Of a stretch of 64,000 bases of DNA, positions 34,267 through 43,069 are shown piece by piece. Within the stretch, counting starts at the first letter, position 1, and each line of letters starts with the position of its first letter. The DNA lies in assembly GCF_026109735.1 (NCBI RefSeq), contig NZ_CP069620.1, positions 372,001 to 436,000 of the forward strand, written 5' to 3'. Under the pieces are notes generated by a model, which saw nothing but the letters and a program-made list of their open reading frames with translations, was not told the DNA's origin and made no database searches. The translations under genes and the position numbers were made by a program. This stretch comes from Salinimicrobium tongyeongense. GTDB lineage: Bacteria > Bacteroidota > Bacteroidia > Flavobacteriales > Flavobacteriaceae.

Positions 34267-35688
34267 TTGGTGGCTCCTTTAAAACCTATACACTTGAAGC
34301 CAAAAAAGATCTTTATCCTCCTCCCTGATGGGATTGGCCTTAAAAATTTTGCTTTTACCTCCTTTGCCGGGCTTGGAAAGAAGATGGGGTGGGAGGTAGT
34401 ATTCTGGAATGCCACTCCATTTGATCTGGAGAAAATGGGGTACAGGGAGATAAAACTACAGGGAAGCCCCCGTCCAAAGACCGACTTGCTTAAGCGGGCA
34501 AAAATAAAGGCAGAACTCGACCTTTTCACTGAAAAATTCAATGATCCGGTTTATCAAACCTATAAATTTCACAGTCCCTCACGAAGGATTAAGGAGAAGA
34601 TAAAAGACATGTTGGTTTCCCACTATAAGTTTTACAACGGCAGCGAAAATGGACTACGGCGTTTACGAAAAGGAATGCAGGCCTCAGAAAAAAAAGGAAA
34701 TTATTACAGGGATTGTCTGGAAGTGCTTAAAAAAGAAAAACCTGACTTTATTTTTTGCACCAATCAGCGTCCCATCACGGCCATTGCACCTTTAACTGCG
34801 GCTAAAGACCTGAGAATTAAAACCGGAACCTTTATCTTTTCCTGGGACAATTTACCTAAAGCAACAATGGTCATCGAACCCGATCATTATTTTGTGTGGA
34901 GTGAACATATGCAGAGGGAATTACTAAAGTACTACCCATTTGTAAAAAAGGATCAAATCCATATTACCGGCAGCCCACAGTTTGAACCTCATTTTGATCC
35001 TACACTTCGAAGAACAAGAGCAGAATTCTTCAAAGAAAACGGATTGGATGAAGATAAAGAATATATTTGTTTCAGCGGAGATGATGTTACCACCAGTCCT
35101 CATGACCCCCAATATTTAGAAGATGTAGCCGGGGCAGTACAGGTGTTAAACCAAAAAAATTACAACCTCGGGATCATCTTCAGAAGAAATCCGGTAGATC
35201 ATTCTGATCGCTATGACTGGGTATTAAAAGAATTTGAAGATATAATAGTTCCCCTGGATCCAAAGTGGAAAGAATACAGCAGCGGGTGGAACAACATTCT
35301 CCCCACCCAAAAAGATGTTGAACTACAAATAAATACTATTCTCCACACTAAAGCGGTGACAAACCTGGGATCTTCCATGGTTTTTGATTATGTCGTTTTT
35401 AAGAAGCCCTGTCTTTTTATTAATTACAACTTGGAATTAGGGGACAACTCCGACTGGTCTGTAGAAAAGGTTTATAATTTTGTGCACTTTAGATCCATGC
35501 CTTCCAAAAAGGCCGTTTTCTGGTTGAATTCCAAAGAAGAGATTTCTGAAAAGTTAAAATATGCACTTTCGGCAACTACGGTAGATCTTGAGGAAACTAA
35601 AAAATGGTTTCAGAAAATAAATGTACATCCACCCCATGAAGCTTCTGAAAGGATATGGAAAGAAATTGAGAACATAGTCGTGAAATAA
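34267..35688 (+). CDS. GT-B fold glycosyltransferase-like protein
   Basis: 473 residues; the start is TTG at 34267 or GTG at 34270, no ATG being in place. KKIFILLPDGIGLKNFAFTS opens the fold. FIFCTNQRPITAIAPLTAA and GTFIFSWDNLPKATMVIEPD lie in the middle. YFVWSEHMQRELLKYYP with ITGSPQFEPHFDP begins the donor domain. LGSSMVFDYVVFKKPCLFIN fills the place where the donor loop sits in CDP-glycerol- and UDP-sugar transferases. The protein therefore looks like a GT-B enzyme of uncertain donor. It lies 18 bp before the MBOAT gene, so it is probably cotranscribed with it. Confidence 0.6.
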   Translation: MVAPLKPIHLKPKKIFILLPDGIGLKNFAFTSFAGLGKKMGWEVVFWNATPFDLEKMGYREIKLQGSPRPKTDLLKRAKIKAELDLFTEKFNDPVYQTYKFHSPSRRIKEKIKDMLVSHYKFYNGSENGLRRLRKGMQASEKKGNYYRDCLEVLKKEKPDFIFCTNQRPITAIAPLTAAKDLRIKTGTFIFSWDNLPKATMVIEPDHYFVWSEHMQRELLKYYPFVKKDQIHITGSPQFEPHFDPTLRRTRAEFFKENGLDEDKEYICFSGDDVTTSPHDPQYLEDVAGAVQVLNQKNYNLGIIFRRNPVDHSDRYDWVLKEFEDIIVPLDPKWKEYSSGWNNILPTQKDVELQINTILHTKAVTNLGSSMVFDYVVFKKPCLFINYNLELGDNSDWSVEKVYNFVHFRSMPSKKAVFWLNSKEEISEKLKYALSATTVDLEETKKWFQKINVHPPHEASERIWKEIENIVVK

Positions 35689-35706
35689 TTAAACAGAACC
35701 CGGACT

Positions 35707-37137
35707 TTGCTCTTTAATTCTCTTGCTTTCCTTGTTTTCCTTCCTGCAGCCTTTATTCTTTATTGGTCCCTTCAGGGATCAAGGAGAATACAGAACATGC
35801 TTATCCTTGTTTCCAGCTATATATTTTATGGATGGTGGGATTATAGATTCCTCAGTCTTCTGGCTTTTAGTACTCTTGCCGATTTTTTCATAGGCTTAGC
35901 TCTCGAAAAGAAAAAGACAGAAGGAGTTAGAAAAGAATTTCTAATCCTGAGTCTTCTCCTCAATCTCGGGATACTCGGTTTTTTTAAATATTATAATTTT
36001 TTCCTGGAAAGTTGGATAGAAGCCTGGGAAAGTTTGGGAGTAAATTTTAATATTCCCAGCCTTAATATTATCCTCCCTATAGGAATTTCCTTCTATACCT
36101 TCCAGACCTTAAGTTATACCATTGATATCTATAGAGAAAAAATAAAAGCTTCTAAAAACCTGATCAATTTTGCCGCCTTTGTCTCATTCTTTCCCCAGTT
36201 GGTGGCAGGGCCTATAGAAAGGGCAGCAAATCTTTTACCCCAGTTTAGCAGGAAGAAAACTTTTAATCCGGAGCAGGCAATTCAGGGGATAAACCTCATT
36301 TTATGGGGGCTTTTCAAAAAAATGGTGATTGCAGATACTTGTGCTATTTACGCAGATTCTATTTTTAACAATTATGAAAGCTATAATTCGGGGACACTGA
36401 TTTTAGGAGCTGTTTATTTCTCCTTCCAAATCTACGCAGATTTTTCGGGTTATACAGATATAGCCATAGGTGTTGCAAAGCTGTTCGGGTTTGACCTAAT
36501 GAGAAATTTCAACTATCCATATTTTTCAAGGAATATTGGAGAATTCTGGAGGAGATGGCACATCTCACTTTCTACCTGGTTTAGGGACTATGTTTATATC
36601 CCTCTGGGTGGATCACGGGGAAGCCAATGGTACCGAATTAGGAATGTAGCAATTGTTTTCCTTTTAAGCGGTTTTTGGCACGGGGCAAACTGGACCTTCA
36701 TTATTTGGGGTGCAATCCATGCCCTTCTTTTTATACCTCTTTTAATTACAAAAACAAACAGGAAGTATTTGCAAACGGAAGGCGATAATAAGGTTTTTCC
36801 TTCTTTGAGAGATTTTTCAAAAATACTGGGAACTTTTTCTCTCGTAACTTTTACCTGGATATTCTTTAGATCTGAAAGTGTTTCTGCTGCACTTGAGTAC
36901 ATCAACAGGATTTTTGTTTCACCAAAGTTTGATGTTGAATATCTTCCCGTAGAAAGGTTCAGTATTGAATTACTAATCCTTCTGGCTATTTTTACAGGCG
37001 TGGAATGGTTTCACCGAAACTATAAACATCCTTTTAGAGGAAAATTTAGATGGCTGAAGATAACTGCTGTTATAATCGCGTTACTTACATTAGGAGTGTA
37101 TTCTGACTATCAGGAATTTATTTATTTTCAGTTCTAA
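35707..37137 (+). CDS. MBOAT family O-acyltransferase (AlgI-like)
   Basis: 476 residues, TTG start, about ten membrane segments. SYIFYGWWDYRFLSLLAFST near the N-terminus, SFFPQLVAGPIERAANLLPQ in the middle, and IGEFWRRWHISLSTWFRDYV precede the catalytic histidine region GFWHGANWTFIIWG (H325). This is the order seen in AlgI and DltB, which move acyl groups, usually acetate, from the cytoplasm to exported polysaccharides. The next gene overlaps by one base and encodes an SGNH-type partner, the usual arrangement for such acylation systems. Confidence 0.9.
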   Translation: MLFNSLAFLVFLPAAFILYWSLQGSRRIQNMLILVSSYIFYGWWDYRFLSLLAFSTLADFFIGLALEKKKTEGVRKEFLILSLLLNLGILGFFKYYNFFLESWIEAWESLGVNFNIPSLNIILPIGISFYTFQTLSYTIDIYREKIKASKNLINFAAFVSFFPQLVAGPIERAANLLPQFSRKKTFNPEQAIQGINLILWGLFKKMVIADTCAIYADSIFNNYESYNSGTLILGAVYFSFQIYADFSGYTDIAIGVAKLFGFDLMRNFNYPYFSRNIGEFWRRWHISLSTWFRDYVYIPLGGSRGSQWYRIRNVAIVFLLSGFWHGANWTFIIWGAIHALLFIPLLITKTNRKYLQTEGDNKVFPSLRDFSKILGTFSLVTFTWIFFRSESVSAALEYINRIFVSPKFDVEYLPVERFSIELLILLAIFTGVEWFHRNYKHPFRGKFRWLKITAVIIALLTLGVYSDYQEFIYFQF

Positions 37138-38063
37138 TGAAAGGTTTTATCCTCTACATTTTAAAGATTCTTGGGGTATTTGTTATCGGGGTTGTTTTGC
37201 TGGAGCAGGTTTATGATCATGTTTTTAAAAAAGGTATAGTACGTAATAAACTTCAAAAAGTGCTATCCCTTGAAGAAGGAGATCATTATGAGTTTGTTTT
37301 TTTAGGCTCTTCCCGTACCGAGAATACTATTGATTGTGAGATTATTGAAAAAATCACAGGGAAGTCCTGTATCAATCTGGGGGTCGCCGGCAGTTCTCTT
37401 AAGGATTCATATGTCCTGCTTAAGCTTTTACTTGAAAAAGGGATAGTTGTAGACCATGTTTTTCTTCAGGTAGATTATTCCTATAACGAGAAGAGTGCTG
37501 ACCTTACCCCTGCTTTTAAAGCCACATTAATACCTTTTAGAAGTCATCCTGCTATCCGTGAAGAATTGGAGATTGAAGACGATGGTTCATATATCTTGAA
37601 TTTTCCATTTTATGCATATCTCAAATACGAAAAAATTGTAGGTTTTAGGGAAATTGTAAATCAAACCATCCTCAATGACTCAGGAAAGAATTATGAAAAT
37701 GGATTTTATCCTTTAACGGGTACAGGAAAACAACTCTACGGCTCCCTGCCTGCCAAAATAGCTAATACCAACAGGGTCCTGTCCAATATGGAAAAAATGG
37801 TTTCGGGAAAAAGAACAAAGCTTCACTATTTTTTTGCTCCCTATTGCCAGCAAGTTGAAAACAGGGACTATGCCATGAAACTGCAGGATAAGCTACCAGA
37901 AATTTATAATTATATTGACATTTTTGACAGGAAAGAAAATTTATTCGCTGACTGCGGACATTTAAATTTAAGCGGGGCTCAAGAATTTACAAAGATCCTG
38001 ATAACAGACTTCCTTCACAGGGAAGCAATGGATGAAAATGACAGGAATGGCGGAAACGAGTGA
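37137..38063 (+). CDS. membrane-anchored SGNH-like protein, MBOAT partner
   Basis: 308 residues: an N-terminal membrane anchor (residues 5-23), then FVFLGSSRTENT with the nucleophile-type serine around S58/S59, and late ADCGHLNLSG with D272 and H275 as the DxxH pair. This is the SGNH/AlgJ-AlgX layout. The protein would transfer the acyl group delivered by the MBOAT protein onto the glycan in the periplasm. The ATG shares one base with the MBOAT stop. The last eight residues (NDRNGGNE) and stop codon come from the first copy of a 71-bp repeat that invades the 3' end. Confidence 0.75.
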   Translation: MKGFILYILKILGVFVIGVVLLEQVYDHVFKKGIVRNKLQKVLSLEEGDHYEFVFLGSSRTENTIDCEIIEKITGKSCINLGVAGSSLKDSYVLLKLLLEKGIVVDHVFLQVDYSYNEKSADLTPAFKATLIPFRSHPAIREELEIEDDGSYILNFPFYAYLKYEKIVGFREIVNQTILNDSGKNYENGFYPLTGTGKQLYGSLPAKIANTNRVLSNMEKMVSGKRTKLHYFFAPYCQQVENRDYAMKLQDKLPEIYNYIDIFDRKENLFADCGHLNLSGAQEFTKILITDFLHREAMDENDRNGGNE

Positions 38064-38233
38064 CGGATTGCTTCGCTCCACCTGTCTGCCGATACTGGCA
38101 GGCTCTCAATGACAGGAATGGCGGAAACGAGTGACGGATTGCTTCGCTCCACCTGTCTGCCGATACTGGCAGGCTCTCAATGACAGGAATGGCGGAAACG
38201 AGTGACGGATTGCTTCGCTGCGCTCGCAATGAC
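38037..38233. repeat. 71-bp tandem repeat, 2.7 copies (GCAATGAC family)
   Basis: The unit begins AATGACAGGAATGGCGG and contains CGGATTGCTTCGCTCC and the short inverted pair TGCC/GGCA. Units start at 38037, 38108 and 38179. The third is shortened and ends GCGCTCGCAATGAC. It belongs to the same dispersed family as the repeats near 39.4/40.8, 42.7 and 44.1 kb. The first unit supplies the end of the SGNH gene; the array ends 20 bp before the next start codon. Confidence 0.85.
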
Positions 38234-38253
38234 AACATAACAAACAATTAAAA

Positions 38254-39396
38254 ATGCATATAGCTTTTTTAACTCCCGAATACCCTCATCCCCGGACCGG
38301 TCCTGCCGCAGGACTCGGTACAAGCATAAAAAATATGGCGACTGCCCTTGCAGACAAAGGAGTGAAAATTTCTGTTTTCATATTTGACCAGCAGGAGGAT
38401 GATATCTTTACCGAAAATGGAATAAGATTTCATTTCATAAAACATAGAAGCTTCAAAATACTTGGCTGGTACCTGCACCGGAAATTCCTTCAGAATTACC
38501 TCAACAAACGTATTGCGGTAGACAAAATAGACGCCATAGAAGCACCGGACTGGACTGGAATTACCGCTTTTATGAAACTGCGTTGCCCTTTGGTAATAAG
38601 AATGAACGGCAGTGATGCGTATTTCTGTAAACTGGAAAACAGAAAACAGAAACAAAAGAATTTCTGGTTTGAGAAACTGGCCCTGCAGGGAGCAGACCGT
38701 ATATTATCTGTAAGCAACTTTACAGCAGAAGAAACCCGGAAGATCTTTCAACTTAAAAAGAAAATTAAAACAATTCCCAATTCCATAGATGTAAAACGTT
38801 TTCTACCGCAGCAGGAAAAAGAAGAAAAAGAGGTGATTCTTTACTTCGGAAGCCTTATTAGAAAAAAAGGGGTGCTGGAACTGCCCGATATCTTTAACAG
38901 GATCGTGGAGCAAATGCCTGCAGCAAAGTTTCGACTGGCAGGGAAGGATGTGCGGGACATCAAAACCGGGTGGTCGACCAGGGAATTAATGGAGGAACAA
39001 TTTAGTCCGGTAGCGGCAAAAAAGGTAGAATGGCTGGGAAATTTACCCTACGACAATATTCTGGAGGAGATCGCTAAAGCCCAGGTAGTGGTTCTTCCCT
39101 CCTTCGCAGAAGCCCTGCCCATGACCTGGATTGAAGCCATGGCCATGGAAAAAGCTTTGGTAACTTCAGATATTGGTTGGGCAAAAGAGGTGATGATCGA
39201 CGGGGAAACGGGTTATACTGTAGATCCAAATGATCATAACTTATATGCTGATAAAGTTCTTGAAATTTTAAATAATCCGGGACTTGCGAAGCAGGTAGGC
39301 AAAGCTGCCAGGGAAAGGGTTTTAGAGAAGTTTTCTACAGAAGCGGTGGTGGAGGAGAATATTGCTTTTTATGAGGGAGTGGTAAGGAAAACCTAA
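38254..39396 (+). CDS. glycosyltransferase family 4 (GT-B)
   Basis: 380 residues. HIAFLTPEYPHPRTGPAAGL and GTSIKNMATALADKGVKIS are the GT4 N-terminal pattern. ILSVSNFTAEETRKIF and KIKTIPNSIDVKRFLP lead to the donor domain, with ILYFGSLIRKKGVLELPDIF and VVLPSFAEALPMTWIEAMAM carrying the E-x7-E motif. It ends with a normal helix (KFSTEAVVEENIAFYEGVV). It lies downstream of a tandem repeat and upstream of a repeat split by an insertion sequence. Substrate unknown. Confidence 0.88.
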   Translation: MHIAFLTPEYPHPRTGPAAGLGTSIKNMATALADKGVKISVFIFDQQEDDIFTENGIRFHFIKHRSFKILGWYLHRKFLQNYLNKRIAVDKIDAIEAPDWTGITAFMKLRCPLVIRMNGSDAYFCKLENRKQKQKNFWFEKLALQGADRILSVSNFTAEETRKIFQLKKKIKTIPNSIDVKRFLPQQEKEEKEVILYFGSLIRKKGVLELPDIFNRIVEQMPAAKFRLAGKDVRDIKTGWSTRELMEEQFSPVAAKKVEWLGNLPYDNILEEIAKAQVVVLPSFAEALPMTWIEAMAMEKALVTSDIGWAKEVMIDGETGYTVDPNDHNLYADKVLEILNNPGLAKQVGKAARERVLEKFSTEAVVEENIAFYEGVVRKT

Positions 39397-39405
39397 CCAG
39401 CATTG

Positions 39406-39442
39406 GGGTTACCTGCGGCGGATTGCCACGGGCGCTTCGCTT
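39406..39442. repeat. left half of GCAATGAC-family repeat, interrupted by the IS
   Basis: TGCGGCGGATTGCCACGGGC plus GCTTCGCTT runs into the insertion sequence. The continuation (CTTCGCTTTCCTCTCAATGA) is on the other side at 40781. Joining the two halves and removing one CTTCGCTT copy gives a repeat of the usual form, GGATTGC...CTTCGCT...CAATGACG. Confidence 0.7.
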
Positions 39443-40780
39443 GGGTCTGTAAATTAAACTCTGTCCGATCTATCAATATCTTTGGGATCAACTTCTGGAT
39501 ATCTGGAGTTTATAGCCAGTGGTATTCTTTTACCAAATTTAATATAAAGTTGCTGAATTGTAAGACTCCAATTATGTAAAGGAGCTGTCCATTTTTTTTC
39601 GATGTTCCTTGTAGCCAGGTAGACCAGCTTTAAAAGGGACATATCATTGGTAAAAGCTCCTTTAGTCTTTGTAACCTTACGAACCTGGCGGTGGAATCCT
39701 TCAACGGCATTGGTGGTGTAGATGATCTTTCTGATTGGCTCCGTGTACTGAAAATACTGCGAGAGTTCATTCCAATTGCGTTGCCAGCTTTCGATTACTA
39801 TTGGATATTTCTGACCCCACTTCTCTTCTAAATTGAGCAGTTCATCTTCAGCTACTTCTTTATTTACTGCCCGATACACCTTCTTAAGATCTCGCATAAA
39901 TTCTTTCTGATCCTTTGAAGCAATGTATTTAAGAGAGTTTCTTATTTGATGGACAATACAAAGCTGTACCTGTGTCTTAGGAAAAACGCTAAGGATAGCA
40001 TTGGTGAATCCTTTAAGATTATCGGTACAGGCAATTAATATATCTTCCAGGCCACGATTTTGTAGATCTGTCAATACCTGGAGCCAAAAGTTAGCACCTT
40101 CGCTCTCAGAAATATACATACCCAGCACTTCCTTGTATCCCTCCTTGTTGATGCCAAGAATATTGTAGAGGGCTTTGTGTTCTATCTTCCCATCTACTTT
40201 CACTTTGTAATGCATCGCATCAAGCCATACAATGCAGTACAGTGGATCTAAAGACCAGCTTTGCCAGGCTTTTACATCTGGAATAATCCTATCAGTAATC
40301 TGACTCAGGACCGTATGAGAAATGTCTGTGTCATACATCTGCTTTATATGGGAAGATATGTCACGGTAGCTCATTCCAAGGCCGTAGAGACCTATGATCT
40401 TCTCCGAGAGATTGTCTGCTAAGATTGTCTGGCGTTTCTTAACCAGGTCAGGTTCAAAGCTGCTATGGCGATCTTGCGGGGTATCAATTTCGAAGGACCC
40501 AAAACCGCTCTTTACTTTCTTTTTCCCCTTGCCATTGCGTTTATTGCCTGCGGAACGTTCTTCCTCATTAAGATGAGAATCCATCTCTGCTTCAAGAGCT
40601 TTTTCGATAAAACTCTTAAGCATAGGTGCAAAGGCACCATCTTTTCCGAAGAGACTCTTGCCCGACATAAACTGCTCCAGGGCTTTCTTCTCTAAATTTT
40701 GTTGTTCTTCTGTTGTCATGGGTCTGTCTGAATAAAATTATTTAAAATTCTTTTTCAGACAGAGTTTATTTTACACCCTC
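39443..40780 (-). mobile_element. IS256-family insertion sequence, intact
   Basis: 1338 bp. The left end GGGTCTGTAAATTAAACTCT and the inverted right end GAGGGTGTAAAATAAACTCT (continuing GTCCGA and GTCTGA) align without gaps over 26 bases, with 21 matches. The 8-bp sequence CTTCGCTT is found on both outer sides (39435-39442 and 40781-40788). It is the target-site duplication, of the size usual for IS256 elements. One transposase gene fills the interior. Ends, duplication and frame are intact, so the insertion looks recent and the element potentially active. Confidence 0.88.
39454..40719 (-). CDS. IS256-family transposase (mutator type)
   Basis: 421 residues, full length for the family. MSGKSLFGKDGAFAPMLKSF begins the protein and EMDSHLNEEERSAGNKRNGK is the family's zinc-less N-terminal motif. 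The DDE triad can be read as D167 (VWLDAMHYKVK), D233 (ACTDNLKGF) and E340 (TTNAVEGFHRQVRK). The C-x2-H pair (C254, H257) lies between the second and third acidic residues. It cuts and joins the element ends. The gene begins 61 bp inside the right end and stops 11 bp inside the left end. Confidence 0.93.
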   Translation of the reverse strand: MTTEEQQNLEKKALEQFMSGKSLFGKDGAFAPMLKSFIEKALEAEMDSHLNEEERSAGNKRNGKGKKKVKSGFGSFEIDTPQDRHSSFEPDLVKKRQTILADNLSEKIIGLYGLGMSYRDISSHIKQMYDTDISHTVLSQITDRIIPDVKAWQSWSLDPLYCIVWLDAMHYKVKVDGKIEHKALYNILGINKEGYKEVLGMYISESEGANFWLQVLTDLQNRGLEDILIACTDNLKGFTNAILSVFPKTQVQLCIVHQIRNSLKYIASKDQKEFMRDLKKVYRAVNKEVAEDELLNLEEKWGQKYPIVIESWQRNWNELSQYFQYTEPIRKIIYTTNAVEGFHRQVRKVTKTKGAFTNDMSLLKLVYLATRNIEKKWTAPLHNWSLTIQQLYIKFGKRIPLAINSRYPEVDPKDIDRSDRV

Positions 40781-40865
40781 CTTCGCTTTCCTCTCAATGA
40801 CGTTTCCCGATGCGAACCGTCATTGCGAGTCCGACGCAGGAGGACGTGGCAATCCGTTGAGGCTA
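40781..40865. repeat. right half of GCAATGAC-family repeat
   Basis: CTTCGCTTTCCTCTCAATGA is followed by GTCATTGCGAGTCCGACGCA and GTGGCAATCCGTT, an inverted second half of the same dispersed repeat. Together the two halves make a near-palindromic unit. Confidence 0.7.
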
Positions 40866-40891
40866 CTGCGCCCTTCATCATAGCTACACTA

Positions 40892-41734
40892 CTACAGCTG
40901 AGGCTTCCTGTAAATTATCAATTGGCTCCTTGTAAGACTCCTGTTCAAACTGTAAGGTAAATTCTGCTCTGCTTTCAATGCCCATTGTTTAAACCTGTTT
41001 TTCTTTTCTCCCCATTTGTACAACCTACTAAAGCGCTCCAGTGTACCTACGGGATGGATTTCCACCTCCTTAAAAAATCTTTTACCTACTGTTTCGAAAT
41101 GTTTACTGTTGAAGGTACGATCGGGATGCGGGTCATTGCTTTTCCATTCCCTGAATCTCTCTTTCTGAAATTTGGACGGTCGCTTTCCTACCGGTATATG
41201 CCAACGGATTTCATCAAGCAATTGTAAATTTACGGCTGGCTCGAAAAAACGGGCCTCTCCATCTGACTTTAAGAGCCTGGCAGTTTCTGCGAGAAATTTC
41301 TCTTCCAGCGGAATTTCCAGGTGATGAAGGAAAGCCTTGCCAATTACAAAATCAAACTGATTTCCCTCCAGCGCGTTCTCAATAAAATCACCAGGAATAA
41401 ACTTTATTGCATAGTTGAATTTGTAGTTTTCATTTAGCAGGTCTATTATTCTTCCGCTGGAATCGGCAATATCATTCGCATAGACCTCAGCACCAAGAGC
41501 TGCCATCACTGCTGCATTCGTACAATCTCCACAGCCCATTTCCAGCACTTTCTTTCCCGCTAGTCTATCCTTGAAATTATCTTTATAAATAGCAAACCAA
41601 CTGATTTCGGTAGTAGTCACAGAATTGAGGAAGGTATCCAGGTTGTGGATCCAGTGCAGAATATTGCTCACCTGCCCATCATTATACAGGCGATCATAGT
41701 GCTGCTTGTTTTTGTCCTGATTTTCTGTACTCAT
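40892..41734 (-). CDS. class I SAM methyltransferase, module copy 2
   Basis: 280 residues. KVLEMGCGDCTNAAVMAALG, VYANDIADSSGRIIDLLNEN and FVIGKAFLHHLEIPLEEKFL are nearly the same as in the gene at 31520-32386, as are FEPAVNLQLLDEIRWHIPVG and the Arg-rich end. It follows the pyruvyl transferase gene with a one-base overlap; in copy 1 the genes are 27 bp apart. The duplication is complete and neither copy shows a stop or frameshift. The copies may act on different sugars or be recent paralogues. Confidence 0.87.
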   Translation of the reverse strand: MSTENQDKNKQHYDRLYNDGQVSNILHWIHNLDTFLNSVTTTEISWFAIYKDNFKDRLAGKKVLEMGCGDCTNAAVMAALGAEVYANDIADSSGRIIDLLNENYKFNYAIKFIPGDFIENALEGNQFDFVIGKAFLHHLEIPLEEKFLAETARLLKSDGEARFFEPAVNLQLLDEIRWHIPVGKRPSKFQKERFREWKSNDPHPDRTFNSKHFETVGKRFFKEVEIHPVGTLERFSRLYKWGEKKNRFKQWALKAEQNLPYSLNRSLTRSQLIIYRKPQL

Positions 41735-42567
41735 TAAAATGGTATCACTTCCAGTAATCCGGTTTTTAGCTCGTTAAGTTTTTCCTCGGAAACCAGGGTA
41801 GGATATTTCTCAAACATCTCTGAAATCTTTTCTTCTGAAATTCTGTTTTCTATAAATTCCGCTTCATAGGTTTCCAGACCAACTGATTCCAGGTAATCGG
41901 TATATTTGATGTCATTTCCGAAGATCTTGTTGGACATTTTCACCCAAACTGCCGGAATTCCGTAGGCATGAGCAACAATTAAGCCGTGTAAGGAAGTGGA
42001 AAGAATGCGTTCACACTCCAGGATCTCTTGGGTAGTTGCCTCCACATCCATCGTGAGCAGATCTATCACCTTTACTTCCTCCATGCCTCCAAAGATCTTC
42101 AACGCCGTTTGATAATCATGATAATGTGGTACTATACCTAATTTAGAATTCTTTTCCACCTGCGGATTATAATGATCTGGTAGCAGGATGGCCGGGTCTC
42201 CATATACTTCAGGGCATTCATAGCCCAATTTTAAAAGATACTCCCTGGTTCTGGGACCACGAATGGCTCGAAAATCAGCTTTTTCAAGATCCTGTTCATG
42301 ATCAATAATTCCGCTGCCCCAAACTACACTGTCTCTGGATGCGTGATGTATGATACTCCCTATTGCCAAAAGGTTAGCTTTTTTAGTTTTGTACCATGCC
42401 TGCTTTTTAGGATGAACAAACCGTGTCTCTTTTCCGCTGATCTTCTCTACCAGGTATTTTGAAAGCAAATCTCCGTAGTTCTCCTTCTCCCTAAAGATAA
42501 ATCGCCTTTCACTCCAGTAGAAGAGAGGAATTTTTTTGTGATCTTTGAAGTTCAGGGGCTTTCTCAA
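41734..42567 (-). CDS. polysaccharide pyruvyl transferase family protein, module copy 2
   Basis: 277 residues with TTG start. IPLFYWSERRFIFREKENYG parallels IPLFYWSERKFASKEKENYG of copy 1. VVWGSGIIDHEQDLEKADFR, IRGPRTREYLLKLGYECPEV and CERILSTSLHGLIVAHAYGI keep the family motifs. It probably adds a pyruvate ketal or a sugar to the glycan. A repeat-rich stretch without genes lies upstream (42568-43069), so it should have its own promoter there. Confidence 0.87.
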   Translation of the reverse strand: MRKPLNFKDHKKIPLFYWSERRFIFREKENYGDLLSKYLVEKISGKETRFVHPKKQAWYKTKKANLLAIGSIIHHASRDSVVWGSGIIDHEQDLEKADFRAIRGPRTREYLLKLGYECPEVYGDPAILLPDHYNPQVEKNSKLGIVPHYHDYQTALKIFGGMEEVKVIDLLTMDVEATTQEILECERILSTSLHGLIVAHAYGIPAVWVKMSNKIFGNDIKYTDYLESVGLETYEAEFIENRISEEKISEMFEKYPTLVSEEKLNELKTGLLEVIPF

Positions 42568-42639
42568 TTCTAATTTTGTTTGGGTTCAAATATATAGAAA
42601 TAATTTTCTGTTTACGTTTACCCTCTCCGGCGAAACTGC

Positions 42640-42935
42640 AGTTCCTTCAAAGAGGTCATTGAAAGCCGGACTAGTTCAAAGCGACTCTCCCCTGCGAACG
42701 GTCATTGCGAGAGAGTCCGGAGGAGAAACGCAACAATCTGTCAGTAGTTACCTCCAGGCCTCTTCGTGACCAGGTCGAAACAGATTGCCCATTCAACAAT
42801 TCGGAAGCCGGGAAGTACTCGGATCATGATGAAGGAAAATTGCGGCAGATTGCGTCGCTTCGCTCGCAATGACGTTACCATTAACAAAAGTCGTCGCAGC
42901 AGTTCCCAGCTCCTTCGCAATGACGTTTTCGATCA
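42640..42935. repeat. dispersed GCAATGAC-family repeats, several degenerate copies
   Basis: The copies are GTCATTGCGAGAGAGTCCGG (42701), ATTGCGGCAGATTGCGTCGC followed by TTCGCTCGCAATGACG (42838-42875), and CAGCTCCTTCGCAATGACG near 42905-42925. They fill most of the 500-bp gap between the pyruvyl transferase gene and neuB. No coding potential was seen in the gap apart from a truncated neuB start at 42989. Confidence 0.75.
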
Positions 42936-42988
42936 AAATTTCCTACTTTAGCTTTCTAACGGTAAACAGAAAACCGTAAACAGATAAT

Positions 42989-43036
42989 ATGTTTCTAATA
43001 GCAGAAATAGCAAAGGCCCGCCCCTCAATTTTCTAA
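42989..43036 (+). pseudogene. possible truncated duplicate of the neuB 5' end
   Basis: ATGTTTCTAATAGCAGAAAT encodes MFLIAEIAKARPSIF before TAA at 43034. The first six residues equal the start of NeuB 81 bp downstream (MFLIAEVGQAHEG) and the DNA agrees at most positions, after which homology fades. The most likely reading is a short duplicate of the gene start. A translated leader peptide is a less likely alternative. Confidence 0.45.
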
Positions 43037-43069
43037 ATCAAATATAAAGATGTCAATAAAAAATAAATT

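Noticed and set aside
34230-34541. Minus-strand 103-codon open frame
   Set aside because: It overlaps the start of the plus-strand GT-B gene and has no motif or ribosome binding site.
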